Shown here one piece after another: positions 34,961 through 43,166 of a stretch of 64,000 nucleotides of DNA (within the stretch, counting starts at the first letter, position 1; the number at the start of each line of letters is the position of its first letter). The notes under the pieces were generated by a model. That model searched no databases, was not told the origin of the DNA, and was given only the letters and a program-made list of their open reading frames with translations. A program made the position numbers and the translations under genes. Source of the stretch: JAGNRR01 sp965230665. Its GTDB lineage: Bacteria; Bacteroidota; Bacteroidia; Chitinophagales; Chitinophagaceae. Location: positions 3,320,016 through 3,384,015 of the forward strand of contig CBDDLM010000004.1 in NCBI GenBank assembly GCA_965230665.1, written 5' to 3'.

Positions 34961-35953
34961 GTGGCATTAGAATTTGGTAAAGAAACTTATTTATACTGGT
35001 ATGAGAACATGCTTCTTCAACGAAAGTTTGAAGAAAAAACGGGTCAATTGTATGGAATGCAAAAGATTCGTGGGTTTTGTCACCTTTATGTTGGACAAGA
35101 AGCTGTGTCTTCGGGTACCATGACTGCAATTCGTGAAGATGATAATATGATTACTGCCTATCGTTGTCACGGTTTAGCAATTGCTAAAGGAATTACACCT
35201 CGAGAATGTATGGCTGAACTTTACGGTAAGGCAACAGGATGTGCGAAAGGTAAAGGTGGTAGTATGCACTTCTTCTCAAAAGAGAAACGTTTTTTTGGCG
35301 GGCATGGTATTGTTGGTGGACAGATTGGGTTAGGAGCCGGTATTGCATTCGCTGACAAGTATAATAATTCTGATCGCGTAACGGTATGTTACTTTGGTGA
35401 CGGTGCTGCCCGTCAGGGTATTTTACACGAAACATTTAATATGGCTATGACTTGGAAGTTACCCGTAGTGTTTGTATGTGAAAATAACTACTACGCAATG
35501 GGAACTTCTGTTAAAAGAACGAGTAATGTAACCGATATATACAAATTTGCGGATGCTTATGATATGCCTAGTGATGAAGTTGATGGTATGAGCCCAGAGG
35601 AAGTACATAAATCAATGAATCGAGCGGTTAAAAGAGCCCGTGACGGAGAAGGGCCTACACTGCTAGAAATTAAGACCTACCGTTATAAAGGTCATAGTAT
35701 GAGTGACCCAGCCAAGTACAGGACGAAAGATGAAGAAGCCGAATTCAAATCCAAAGATCCAATCGAACATTGTAAGAATGTTTTATTAGAGAACAACTTC
35801 GCAACGGAAGAAGAAATCAAAGCAATACAGGACAATATTAAAGCTACAGTAGCGGATTGTGTAGACTTTGCTGAGAAATCACCTTGGCCAGATGACAATG
35901 AGTTATACAAGGACATATATGTCCAAGAAGATTATCCTTTTATAACGGATTAG
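34961..35953 (+). CDS. pdhA: Pyruvate dehydrogenase E1 component, alpha subunit
   Basis: 330 residues from the GTG at 34961 (VALEFGKETYLYWYENMLLQRKFEEK), chosen because homologues start near this KETYLxWYE segment and because upstream sequence holds a -7-like box. The thiamine diphosphate motif is complete: YFGDGAARQGILHETFNMAMTWKLPVVFVCENNYYAMGT (GDG-x-N). The phosphorylation-loop-like YRYKGHSMSDPAKYRTKDE is also present. It decarboxylates pyruvate with the beta subunit. Neither the E1 beta nor the E2 gene is adjacent; a terminator follows directly. Confidence 0.93.
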   Translation: MALEFGKETYLYWYENMLLQRKFEEKTGQLYGMQKIRGFCHLYVGQEAVSSGTMTAIREDDNMITAYRCHGLAIAKGITPRECMAELYGKATGCAKGKGGSMHFFSKEKRFFGGHGIVGGQIGLGAGIAFADKYNNSDRVTVCYFGDGAARQGILHETFNMAMTWKLPVVFVCENNYYAMGTSVKRTSNVTDIYKFADAYDMPSDEVDGMSPEEVHKSMNRAVKRARDGEGPTLLEIKTYRYKGHSMSDPAKYRTKDEEAEFKSKDPIEHCKNVLLENNFATEEEIKAIQDNIKATVADCVDFAEKSPWPDDNELYKDIYVQEDYPFITD

Positions 35954-35977
35954 TCTTCAAAGAAAAGAACAATACAG

Positions 35978-36012
35978 AGCGAATAGATTGATCTATTCGC
36001 TTTTTGTTTTTT
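35978..36012 (+). terminator. Rho-independent terminator after pdhA
   Basis: AGCGAATAGAT/ATCTATTCGCT is a perfect 11-base stem followed by TTTTTGTTTTTT. It lies 24 bases after the pdhA stop. Confidence 0.88.
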
Positions 36013-36029
36013 ACATTATCTTGCAATTA

Positions 36030-37751
36030 ATGAGATCTAAATTGATTTGCTTGCTCCTCTTGTCTTGCACAACCATTTCAGCACAAATAACTCGTTTCGA
36101 AAAAAGTAAGGGAACAGAAAGTCCTACCTATCATGAAGGTATTGCTTGGTGGAAAGAATTTGCTGCGGAGAATAAGAACGTTACCATAACGGAGTTCGGT
36201 GAAACGGATGCCGGCTACCCTTTACATCTAGTTTGTATGGGAGAGGCTCCTTTTGAAGTAGATGCTATAAAAAGAAGTGACAAGCTCGTTTTGCTAATCA
36301 ATAATGCCATTCACCCAGGCGAGCCAGATGGTGTAGATGCCAGCATGTTACTTTTTAGAGATCTAAAAGAAAAATGGCAAATGACTGAACATCTTAAAGA
36401 ATGTATTGTAATGTGTATTCCTTATTACAATATCGGTGGTGCTCTCAATAGGAATAGCTATAGTAGGACAAATCAGGAAGGTCCAATAGAATATGGTTTT
36501 AGAGGAAATGCACAGAACCTTGATTTGAATAGAGATTTTGTCAAGTGTGACTCTAAAAATGCATTGAACTTTGCGCGGTTATTACAAAGAGTTGATCCTG
36601 ATGTTTATGTTGAAACGCACGTAAGCAATGGAGCCGATTATCAATATACCATGACCTATCTAGCGACACAACCAGATAAGCTAGGTTATGGTATGGGAAA
36701 CTATTTAAGAAACGAAGTACTTCCAGCACTCGAACATAGCATGTTTAACAAAGACGAAGAAATGTCTCCCTATGTAAATATTCATGGCGGCCCTCTCAAA
36801 GATAAGATTCATACTTTTTATGATTCGCCTCGTTACAGCACAGGGCTCACAACCCTACACCAAAGCTTTGGATTCATTACTGAAACGCATATGCTCAAAA
36901 AATTCAGGGAACGCGTATGGGCTACTCATAAATTTCTTAAAAGTACTTTGGAGTTTTGCTCCAAACACAGTCTAGAAATGAGGCTTCTTAGATCTAGGGC
37001 AAAGGACAAAGTCAAGAAAGCAAATCTCTTTCCTATAGATTGGGTGGTTGATACAAATAGCTATGTAGAACAAAAATTCAATGCCTATCAATATGACTAT
37101 AAGAAAAGTGAGGTTACTGGTCAAGAAAGACTGTTCTATGATCGATCTAAACCAATAACGAAAAAAATTAAGCACTATAACCGAATGAGTGCAAGCAAAA
37201 CCCAAAAAAGCCCCAAGTACTATATACTAAAAAAAGGTTTTGGTCAAGTTGAAAAAAGACTGCAAGCAAATGGTGTTCCAATGATTGCATTAGAACGTGA
37301 TACGGTTATTCTAGTTAAGGCCTACCAAATACGTAGTTATGAAACAACAAAAAGGCCCTATGAAAAACACTACTATCACTACGATACAAAATATGATCTT
37401 AAATCTATGCTGTACCAATTCCGAAAAGGGGATTACTTAATACCTATGAATACTGATAAAAATAGATTTATAACGGAAGTGTTTGAACCCGATGCACCTG
37501 ACTCCTATTTTAATTGGAATTTCTTTGATGCAGTGCTACAACAAAAGGAATGGTATAGTGCTTATGTGTTCGAAGACAAAGCAGCACAAATGCTTCGTAC
37601 AAACCGTAAGCTTAAGAAAGCATTTTTAGAAAAAAAGAAAAGCGACGCCAACTTTGCTAAAAATACGCAGGCCCAATTATATTGGATTTATAAACGCAGT
37701 CCACATTATGAAAAGGAACATATGCGTTTACCTATTTTTAGGATTGAATAA
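36030..37751 (+). CDS. M14-family zinc carboxypeptidase-like protein
   Basis: The start is placed at the ATG at 36030 (MRSKLICLLLLSCTTISAQ, a signal peptide), after the pdhA terminator; 573 residues. The zinc motif HxxE appears as NNAIHPGEPDG, with the third ligand expected in VYVETHVSNGADYQYTMTYLAT. It belongs to the large M14 proteins of Bacteroidota that are exported to the periplasm. The substrate could be peptides or peptidoglycan; this cannot be decided here. No T9SS sorting domain is visible at the basic C-terminus. Confidence 0.87.
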   Translation: MRSKLICLLLLSCTTISAQITRFEKSKGTESPTYHEGIAWWKEFAAENKNVTITEFGETDAGYPLHLVCMGEAPFEVDAIKRSDKLVLLINNAIHPGEPDGVDASMLLFRDLKEKWQMTEHLKECIVMCIPYYNIGGALNRNSYSRTNQEGPIEYGFRGNAQNLDLNRDFVKCDSKNALNFARLLQRVDPDVYVETHVSNGADYQYTMTYLATQPDKLGYGMGNYLRNEVLPALEHSMFNKDEEMSPYVNIHGGPLKDKIHTFYDSPRYSTGLTTLHQSFGFITETHMLKKFRERVWATHKFLKSTLEFCSKHSLEMRLLRSRAKDKVKKANLFPIDWVVDTNSYVEQKFNAYQYDYKKSEVTGQERLFYDRSKPITKKIKHYNRMSASKTQKSPKYYILKKGFGQVEKRLQANGVPMIALERDTVILVKAYQIRSYETTKRPYEKHYYHYDTKYDLKSMLYQFRKGDYLIPMNTDKNRFITEVFEPDAPDSYFNWNFFDAVLQQKEWYSAYVFEDKAAQMLRTNRKLKKAFLEKKKSDANFAKNTQAQLYWIYKRSPHYEKEHMRLPIFRIE

Positions 37752-37911
37752 CTACTCGGTCGGAAAAGGAATCCCTTGTAGTCTATAAAACTTGGTTGAT
37801 TAACTATTTCTAGATGATAGAAACTCAACAAGTGGCCAAATTGGCTTTATTAAGCACCTCAACCCAATCTGCTCTAACTTGTTTAAGAGTCATTATTTCT
37901 TTGTTCTCCTG

Positions 37912-38949
37912 TTAGTTTTCTTCTGTGTAGTAAATTTTATAAAACTTCCGTCCATCTGATTCGGTTCCCTTTTCGATAAGGCTCTTATCGCCGTGAATAT
38001 AAACGTGAAAATTCTTATCTAACTTTAAAACACTTTTAAAAACACGAGCTTGTTTCTTAACTGCCTGCGCTGATATACTAAAATTATCTTTTGATGCTAC
38101 TTCAAACTCAGATTCATAGCTACTTTTAAAATTTTGAAAAGAGTCTATAATTTCCTCATCTACAAAAACTTCGCTCATAAACTCTTCTTTATCAAAACTA
38201 TCATGGTCTTTAAAATAACCTACCGATTTATTTAACAAATCAATCTTATCTGTTTTATCCATATCGTAATCTTCAGGTAACTTCTGTGTTACAAATTCCT
38301 TGGTAATGTTCAGAAACTCATTGGTCAGGTAAAACTCATTTCCTATTGGTTTTATTTTCAAAAAATCGTCCTTCCAGTAATAGGTTTCAATAGATTTCTT
38401 ATCAATTACAAGACAGCGGTAGCCATCATGTGCCTCCACATTAAAAACAAGGCATCCTTTATCTACACCTTTCATTTCGAAGCCAAAATCATGGTCTACT
38501 GTAAAACCATCTAGCACACGATCCATTTTGATAAAGGGTACATTATTTTCTGATTTGAAAATACCTACGGCATCGACCATTTCATCACCTACGATCAGCT
38601 TAGAAAAAAAGACTACATTGAGTTCCCCCTCCTGAATTTTAGGATGCGTAGTGGCTTCATAAAGTAATTTTCCCAAGTTGTGAGAGTGTTCTACAAAAAG
38701 TTCCTGATCTTCAAAAAGTTCATTGACAATTGTATATACATTATTCTGTTTAACATCAACAGCATGCGTAAAGGAGTACACCTCATCTTTCTTCATCGGG
38801 AGCAAAAAATAGTTCAATAAATGCTCTCGGGTTTCATCCGTCACCCGAACTTCATCTTGAGTCAGTGAAATACTTTCCTCTCGTTGTTTATTACCAATGT
38901 GATGAGTAATTAGTTTCTGAATCCGAGCCTCGCTAAAGTCTATAATCAT
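37912..38949 (-). CDS. Nucleoid-associated protein (NdpA/YejK family)
   Basis: A 345-residue soluble protein. The N-terminus (ARIQKLITHHIGNKQREESISLTQDEV) and the core (NVVFFSKLIVGDEMVDAVGIFKSENN, DKGCLVFNVEAHDGYRCLVIDKKS) match the 37-kDa nucleoid-associated family. The protein is acidic overall, as family members are. The biochemical role is poorly known even in E. coli. It is divergent from the DUF808 gene with a 114-base gap. The 160-base stretch 37752-37911 downstream holds no gene that I can support. Confidence 0.82.
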   Translation of the reverse strand: MIIDFSEARIQKLITHHIGNKQREESISLTQDEVRVTDETREHLLNYFLLPMKKDEVYSFTHAVDVKQNNVYTIVNELFEDQELFVEHSHNLGKLLYEATTHPKIQEGELNVVFFSKLIVGDEMVDAVGIFKSENNVPFIKMDRVLDGFTVDHDFGFEMKGVDKGCLVFNVEAHDGYRCLVIDKKSIETYYWKDDFLKIKPIGNEFYLTNEFLNITKEFVTQKLPEDYDMDKTDKIDLLNKSVGYFKDHDSFDKEEFMSEVFVDEEIIDSFQNFKSSYESEFEVASKDNFSISAQAVKKQARVFKSVLKLDKNFHVYIHGDKSLIEKGTESDGRKFYKIYYTEEN

Positions 38950-39063
38950 AAATTCTTTCTTGCTTATCCAACTCCAAATCTATTGTATAAAGTGCCAAAA
39001 AAAGAGATCCAATACCGAATTAAAATAAATCCTATCGTAATTTCCCTGATTGAATAGATATTT

Positions 39064-39933
39064 ATGGCTTCAGGATTTTTTGCGCTGTTCGATGATATTG
39101 CCGTTTTAATGGATGATGTAGCCACCATGAGCAAAGTGGCAACTAAAAAGACGGCTGGTATTCTAGGAGATGATCTAGCGGTCAATGCTGAAAAAGCATC
39201 TGGCTTTGTGGCTTCCAGAGAAATGCCCGTTTTATGGGCTATTACAAAAGGATCTTTTCTGAATAAGCTTATTATTCTTCCCCTAATTTTTTTATTGAGT
39301 GCATTTCTACCTCAAGCTGTTACGATCATTTTAATATTAGGTGGTGCATTTCTAGCTTATGAGGGAGCCGAAAAAGTCGTTGAATTTATTTTTTGGAGAA
39401 AGAAAAAAAAAGAACATGTTGTAGATACTAAAGTATATACTGAAGAAGAAATTCTAACTCATGAGAAAGCAAAAATCAGATCGGCCATTATTACAGATTT
39501 TATTTTGTCCCTTGAAATCATTATCATAGCATTAAGTACCGTTTTAGATCAACCTATATCTCTGCAAATAGCTGTGGTCTCCGTTGTAGCTGTACTCGCT
39601 ACTGTAGGTGTATATGGTGTTGTCGCATTACTAGTTCGTATAGACGATTTAGGATATAAACTCATTCATCTTAACGAACAAGATAATACTTTATCAGATA
39701 AGGTAGGCCACTTCCTCGTTGCACTCTTACCTAAGATTATTAAAGGTTTGGCTGTGGTTGGCACTGTAGCCCTACTGCTTGTAGCGGGTGGTATTTTTGT
39801 ACATCAAATAGATTTTATTCATCACCTTTTAGAAAGTTGGCCCTCTTTGCTGGCCGAATTAACAACAGGCTTAGTCGTTGGGCTTATTGTTTTAGGTTTC
39901 GTTCTTATGATAAAGAAAATAATCGGCAAATAG
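39064..39933 (+). CDS. DUF808 family inner membrane protein (YedI-like)
   Basis: A 289-residue protein with about six membrane segments. The N-terminal MASGFFALFDDIAVLMDDVATMSKVATKKTAGILGDDLAVNAEKASGF block is the hallmark of DUF808. Loops include FWRKKKKEHVVDTKVYTEEEILTHEKAKIRSAIITDFILS. The function is unknown. A distinct promoter was not identified. The 113-base gap downstream (39934-40046) separates it from the convergent carA gene. Confidence 0.88.
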   Translation: MASGFFALFDDIAVLMDDVATMSKVATKKTAGILGDDLAVNAEKASGFVASREMPVLWAITKGSFLNKLIILPLIFLLSAFLPQAVTIILILGGAFLAYEGAEKVVEFIFWRKKKKEHVVDTKVYTEEEILTHEKAKIRSAIITDFILSLEIIIIALSTVLDQPISLQIAVVSVVAVLATVGVYGVVALLVRIDDLGYKLIHLNEQDNTLSDKVGHFLVALLPKIIKGLAVVGTVALLLVAGGIFVHQIDFIHHLLESWPSLLAELTTGLVVGLIVLGFVLMIKKIIGK

Positions 39934-40046
39934 TTCTGTGTCAAATTAATAACCAGACAACTACTTTATACAGGTTGGATAATAAACTCCCGTACGACAA
40001 AAAAACACGCTAACTAAGCGCAATATTTTTTAGCAAACCGCGCTCA

Positions 40047-41132
40047 TTATCCTTCAATCATTTCCATAAACTCATCAAAAAGATAGCGACTATCGTGCGG
40101 GCCAGGTGTTGCTTCAGGATGGTATTGAACAGAAAAAGCAGGCTTACCATTAAGACGTACACCTTCAATTGTATCGTCATTCAAATTCATATGTGTGATT
40201 TCCAATAGTTCACTTGCCTTTATGCTATCAGGATCTACAGCAAAACCATGATTCTGTGTAGAAATTTCACTAGTACCTTTAATGAGATTCTTAACTGGAT
40301 GGTTAGCACCTCTATGTCCGTGATGCATTTTATAAGTTGTGGCACCGCAAGCCAAAGATAAAATCTGATGGCCCAAACAAATGCCAAAAGTAGGCTTTCC
40401 ACTTTCTAAAATCTGCTTTACCGTATCAACGGCATAATTCATAGGAGCTGGGTCTCCAGGTCCGTTAGAAATAAAATAAGCACTTGGTTTAAACTCTTCT
40501 AAAGTGGCAAAATCAGTTTTAGCAGGAAAAACCTTTACATAGGCTCCTCGATCTACCATATTTTGCACTATACTTCTTTTAATCCCTAAATCTAAAGCTG
40601 CAATTCGAATCTTAGCATCTTCACTCCCACTTGAATAAGGCTCATTCGTGCTTACTTTAGATGCCAGTTCTAAGCCTTCCATTGAGGGTACATCAGCTAG
40701 TTGTTTTTTTAATGCCTCAACATCCATGTTATCAGAAGAAATGATACAGTTCATTGCTCCCTTTTCTCGAATATGTGCCACTATGGCTCGAGTATCTACT
40801 TTATGAATAGCTACCACTTCATTTTCCAACAAGTATTCCTCTAATGACTCATCAGCCAGATCTCTAGAAAATTTACTGGAAAGGGTTTTACAAATTAGCC
40901 CATTGATTTTTACACCATCGCTCTCTATATCAGCATCTTTAGCACCATAATTACCAATATGAGCTGCATTCATAATGAGGACTTGACCATAATAACTAGG
41001 ATCCGTAAAGACTTCCTGATATCCTGTCATTCCAGTGTTAAAACAAATTTCGCCTGTGGCAATTCCTTTTTTTCCGAAAGCTTCGCCTCTGAAAACTGTT
41101 CCATCAGCGAGGATTAATATGGCTTGGTTCAT
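40047..41132 (-). CDS. carA: Carbamoyl-phosphate synthase small (glutaminase) subunit
   Basis: A 361-residue protein with the CarA N-terminal domain (FGKKGIATGEICFNTGMTGYQEVFTDPSYYGQVLIM) and a class I glutamine amidotransferase domain. Catalytic Cys is in FGICLGHQILSLA, and His-x-Glu in VQYHPEATPGPHDSRYLFDEF; the GANHPV and NHGFAVD segments are canonical. It provides ammonia to CarB for carbamoyl phosphate in pyrimidine and arginine synthesis. carB is not adjacent. It is divergent from the ECF sigma operon. Confidence 0.96.
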   Translation of the reverse strand: MNQAILILADGTVFRGEAFGKKGIATGEICFNTGMTGYQEVFTDPSYYGQVLIMNAAHIGNYGAKDADIESDGVKINGLICKTLSSKFSRDLADESLEEYLLENEVVAIHKVDTRAIVAHIREKGAMNCIISSDNMDVEALKKQLADVPSMEGLELASKVSTNEPYSSGSEDAKIRIAALDLGIKRSIVQNMVDRGAYVKVFPAKTDFATLEEFKPSAYFISNGPGDPAPMNYAVDTVKQILESGKPTFGICLGHQILSLACGATTYKMHHGHRGANHPVKNLIKGTSEISTQNHGFAVDPDSIKASELLEITHMNLNDDTIEGVRLNGKPAFSVQYHPEATPGPHDSRYLFDEFMEMIEG

Positions 41133-41138
41133 TAAAGT

Positions 41139-41147
41139 GCAAATTTA
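41139..41147 (-). promoter_or_regulatory. carA -7 box TAAATTTGC
   Basis: On the minus strand TAAATTTGC lies 6 bases before the carA ATG. It is a perfect TAnnTTTGC. Confidence 0.55.
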
Positions 41148-41179
41148 CGTCACACTTGCTAATAAGGGCTGAACACTTA

Positions 41180-41245
41180 TTTACAATTGTGGATAGTTCA
41201 CAACAAAAGCTTTTCGAATGATTCACATACCACAATTATTGTAAA
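41180..41245. promoter_or_regulatory. Inverted-repeat candidate operator between carA and the ECF sigma operon
   Basis: TTTACAATTGTGG (41180-41192) is the reverse complement of CCACAAT[TAT]TGTAAA (41230-41245) apart from a three-base insertion. The arms lie 37 bases apart in the divergent promoter region. Each arm has its own dyad (ACAATTGT and ACAAT-T-ATTGT). The left arm resembles TACAnnTGTA-type operators read by CopY/BlaI repressors. Confidence 0.4.
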
Positions 41246-41257
41246 TTAGCTCTTACT

Positions 41258-41773
41258 TTGACTTTTTCGGAGATATATCAAGCGCATAGTTCATTGGTTT
41301 ATACCATGGCATATAAATATGCACTCAATGCTGAAGATGCCGAAGAAATTACACAAGACGTTTTTTTGCAAGTACATGCTAAAATTACTGAATTTAGACA
41401 CGATGCTAAGATAGAGACTTGGCTCTATAGAATAACAGTTAATAAGTCAATTGACTTCTTGAGAAGGAAAAAAAGAAACAAAAACCAAGTACATCACCGA
41501 ACGGTACAAGAAGATAGTGTTCAACTGACTAGCAATATTCGAACACCTGCTCAAGTACTTGAACAGGATGAAGGAATTCAAATGCTTATGAATTGTATTT
41601 ATCAATTACCTGAAAACCAACAACAAGCATTAATTCTTTTAAAAATGGAGCAAAAAACGCAAAAAGAAGTAGCTGAAATTTTAAATACAACCCCAAAAGC
41701 AGTTGAGTCATTATTTCAGCGAGCAAAAAAGAATTTGAAAAAAAGACTAAATGAAGCAAAGGAAAATGAATAA
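41258..41773 (+). CDS. ECF-type RNA polymerase sigma factor
   Basis: 171 residues starting with TTG at 41258. Sigma region 2 (YQAHSSLVYTMAYKYALNAEDAEEITQDVFLQVHAKI; ETWLYRITVNKSIDFLRRKK) and region 4 (MNCIYQLPENQQQALILLKMEQKTQKEVAEILNTTPKAVESLFQRAKKNLKKRL) are joined by a short linker with no region 3, as in ECF factors. It heads the six-gene operon 41258-45550 and probably directs its transcription. The following gene overlaps its 3' end, the usual layout for a cognate anti-sigma factor. The upstream divergent region carries an inverted repeat. Confidence 0.92.
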   Translation: MTFSEIYQAHSSLVYTMAYKYALNAEDAEEITQDVFLQVHAKITEFRHDAKIETWLYRITVNKSIDFLRRKKRNKNQVHHRTVQEDSVQLTSNIRTPAQVLEQDEGIQMLMNCIYQLPENQQQALILLKMEQKTQKEVAEILNTTPKAVESLFQRAKKNLKKRLNEAKENE

Positions 41774-42044
41774 ACAGGCGTCTAACGATATGATGGAAAG
41801 AGAGTTCAATATTTTACAAACGGTTGAAAGTTTGCACCCCCCAGCAGCGCTGTACAATAAAATATTATCTCGAATTGAGGACACAAAAATGACCATTTCT
41901 AAAAAATGGCTTGTGGCAGCTGCCGCCATCTTTGCGGTTGTACTATGTATTGAAGTATTCATTGGGCTACAAAAAAATAATCAGAGTCAGGTAGAAGACA
42001 TCGAACTCTTGATGAACCAAGAAAATCATCAGCTTTATGAATAA
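41766..42044 (+). CDS. Small single-pass membrane protein, candidate anti-sigma factor
   Basis: About 92 residues from the ATG at 41766 (an ATG at 41751 would add five). The N-terminal half is soluble and helical (MMEREFNILQTVESLHPPAALYNKILSRIED), followed by one membrane helix (about 49-65; WLVAAAAIFAVVLCIEVFIG) and a short acidic outer tail. This is the topology of small anti-sigma factors, but no zinc-binding HxxxCxxC is present. It overlaps the sigma gene's 3' end and the next gene's start. The role is inferred from position and topology only. Confidence 0.7.
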   Translation: MNKQASNDMMEREFNILQTVESLHPPAALYNKILSRIEDTKMTISKKWLVAAAAIFAVVLCIEVFIGLQKNNQSQVEDIELLMNQENHQLYE

Positions 42045-42507
42045 GACGAAGTTTTATCAAATTATAGTTATTGGTTTAATCATATCCAATACTGTTCTGC
42101 TGACTTTTATGTTTATCGGCAAGAAAAAACACAGAAGACCTCTAGGTCCTCGAAATCTTATTATCGAACGCCTAGATTTAGATAAAGAGCAAATATTAAA
42201 GTTTGATGCTCTGATTGAAGAGCATAAATCCTCAATAGGAAAATCGCAAGAAAAGATTCGAGACCTAAAAAATGAATTGTATTCTCAACTAAGTATAGAA
42301 CCTCAGGATACAAGTTTGATAGATTCCTTACAAGCGGAGATAGGTACAGCTAAACATTTAATTGAAAAGACACATTATGCTCACTTTCTTGACATTAAGA
42401 ACATTTGTTCGACTGAACAACTAGCGGCATTCGAATTGCTTAGCAAAGATATGGCAAGGATGTTTGGACCACCAGGTCATAGACATAGACCTAATCATGG
42501 ACCATAA
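42037..42507 (+). CDS. CpxP/Spy-like periplasmic helical protein with membrane anchor
   Basis: A 156-residue protein with an N-terminal membrane helix (about 8-27) and a periplasmic all-helical domain (ERLDLDKEQILKFDALIEEHKSSIGKSQEKIRDLKNELYSQL). The tail is His/Pro-rich (MFGPPGHRHRPNHGP), a possible metal-binding end. It resembles heavy-metal-resistance/CpxP-type sensors that sit next to ECF systems in Bacteroidota, although a clear LTxxQ motif is not visible. It overlaps the preceding gene by 8 bases and abuts the MbnP gene. A periplasmic metal or stress sensor is a reasonable inference. Confidence 0.68.
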   Translation: MNKTKFYQIIVIGLIISNTVLLTFMFIGKKKHRRPLGPRNLIIERLDLDKEQILKFDALIEEHKSSIGKSQEKIRDLKNELYSQLSIEPQDTSLIDSLQAEIGTAKHLIEKTHYAHFLDIKNICSTEQLAAFELLSKDMARMFGPPGHRHRPNHGP

Positions 42508-43166
42508 TGAAAAAGTTACTGTTCATATGCGTGGTGTTATTGGGGTGCTGTTTTTCAAAAGCACAGACAATCCAATTTAGGTTTCAAATTGATGGAGTTG
42601 ATATTGAATTAAACAAAGAGTACAAAGTAGGTCAACAAACATTTAGTCTATCATCTTGTAAGTTTTATATCGCAATCCAACCAAAAAATCCCCCCCCTGA
42701 AGCGGAAAGACGGTATTATCTGCTTGATATTTCGAAACCCGCTTCGCTGAGTATTGTTTTATCTAACAAGCTAGCCAATTTAGCGGCAATTCAATTTGAC
42801 GTTGGTATCGATAGTTTGAAAAGCACGTCAGGAGTTTATGGAGATGCTTTAGACCCGACCAATGGCATGTACTGGACATGGCAAAGTGGTTATATCAATA
42901 TAAAACTGGAAGGAAGTTCTCCAGTATGCCCAGCCCGTAAAAACAAATTTCAATTTCACCTAGGTGGTTACAGCTACCCTTATAATAGCCTAAGAACTGT
43001 TAAGCTACCCGTAAAAAAAATTAAAAAACAACACACTGTAGTATTAGATCTGAGGAAATTTATAGAATCTATTGATCTGTCACAGGACTATCAGATCATG
43101 AGTCCAAGCAAAAAGTCCATGAGACTAGCCCATCTTTTTTCCAATTGTTTTTATCTAAATGAATAA
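42507..43166 (+). CDS. MbnP-family protein
   Basis: A 219-residue exported protein with a signal peptide (1-20, CCFSKAQ). The core FDVGIDSLKSTSGVYGDALDPTNGMYWTWQSGYINIKLEG is the MbnP signature, with Trp123 and Trp125 inside it; HLGGYSYPYNSLRTV follows. In methanotrophs MbnP is the periplasmic partner of the di-heme MbnH, which converts a Trp of MbnP to kynurenine and creates a copper-binding site. The next gene here encodes such a di-heme protein, overlapping by 8 bases. I see no methanobactin precursor or biosynthesis genes in the window. Confidence 0.85.
   Translation: MKKLLFICVVLLGCCFSKAQTIQFRFQIDGVDIELNKEYKVGQQTFSLSSCKFYIAIQPKNPPPEAERRYYLLDISKPASLSIVLSNKLANLAAIQFDVGIDSLKSTSGVYGDALDPTNGMYWTWQSGYINIKLEGSSPVCPARKNKFQFHLGGYSYPYNSLRTVKLPVKKIKKQHTVVLDLRKFIESIDLSQDYQIMSPSKKSMRLAHLFSNCFYLNE

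Noticed and set aside
37815..37916. 34-residue plus-strand frame beginning MIETQQVAKLALLS
   Set aside because: It overlaps the stop of the convergent nucleoid-associated gene, and I see no promoter or recognisable peptide.
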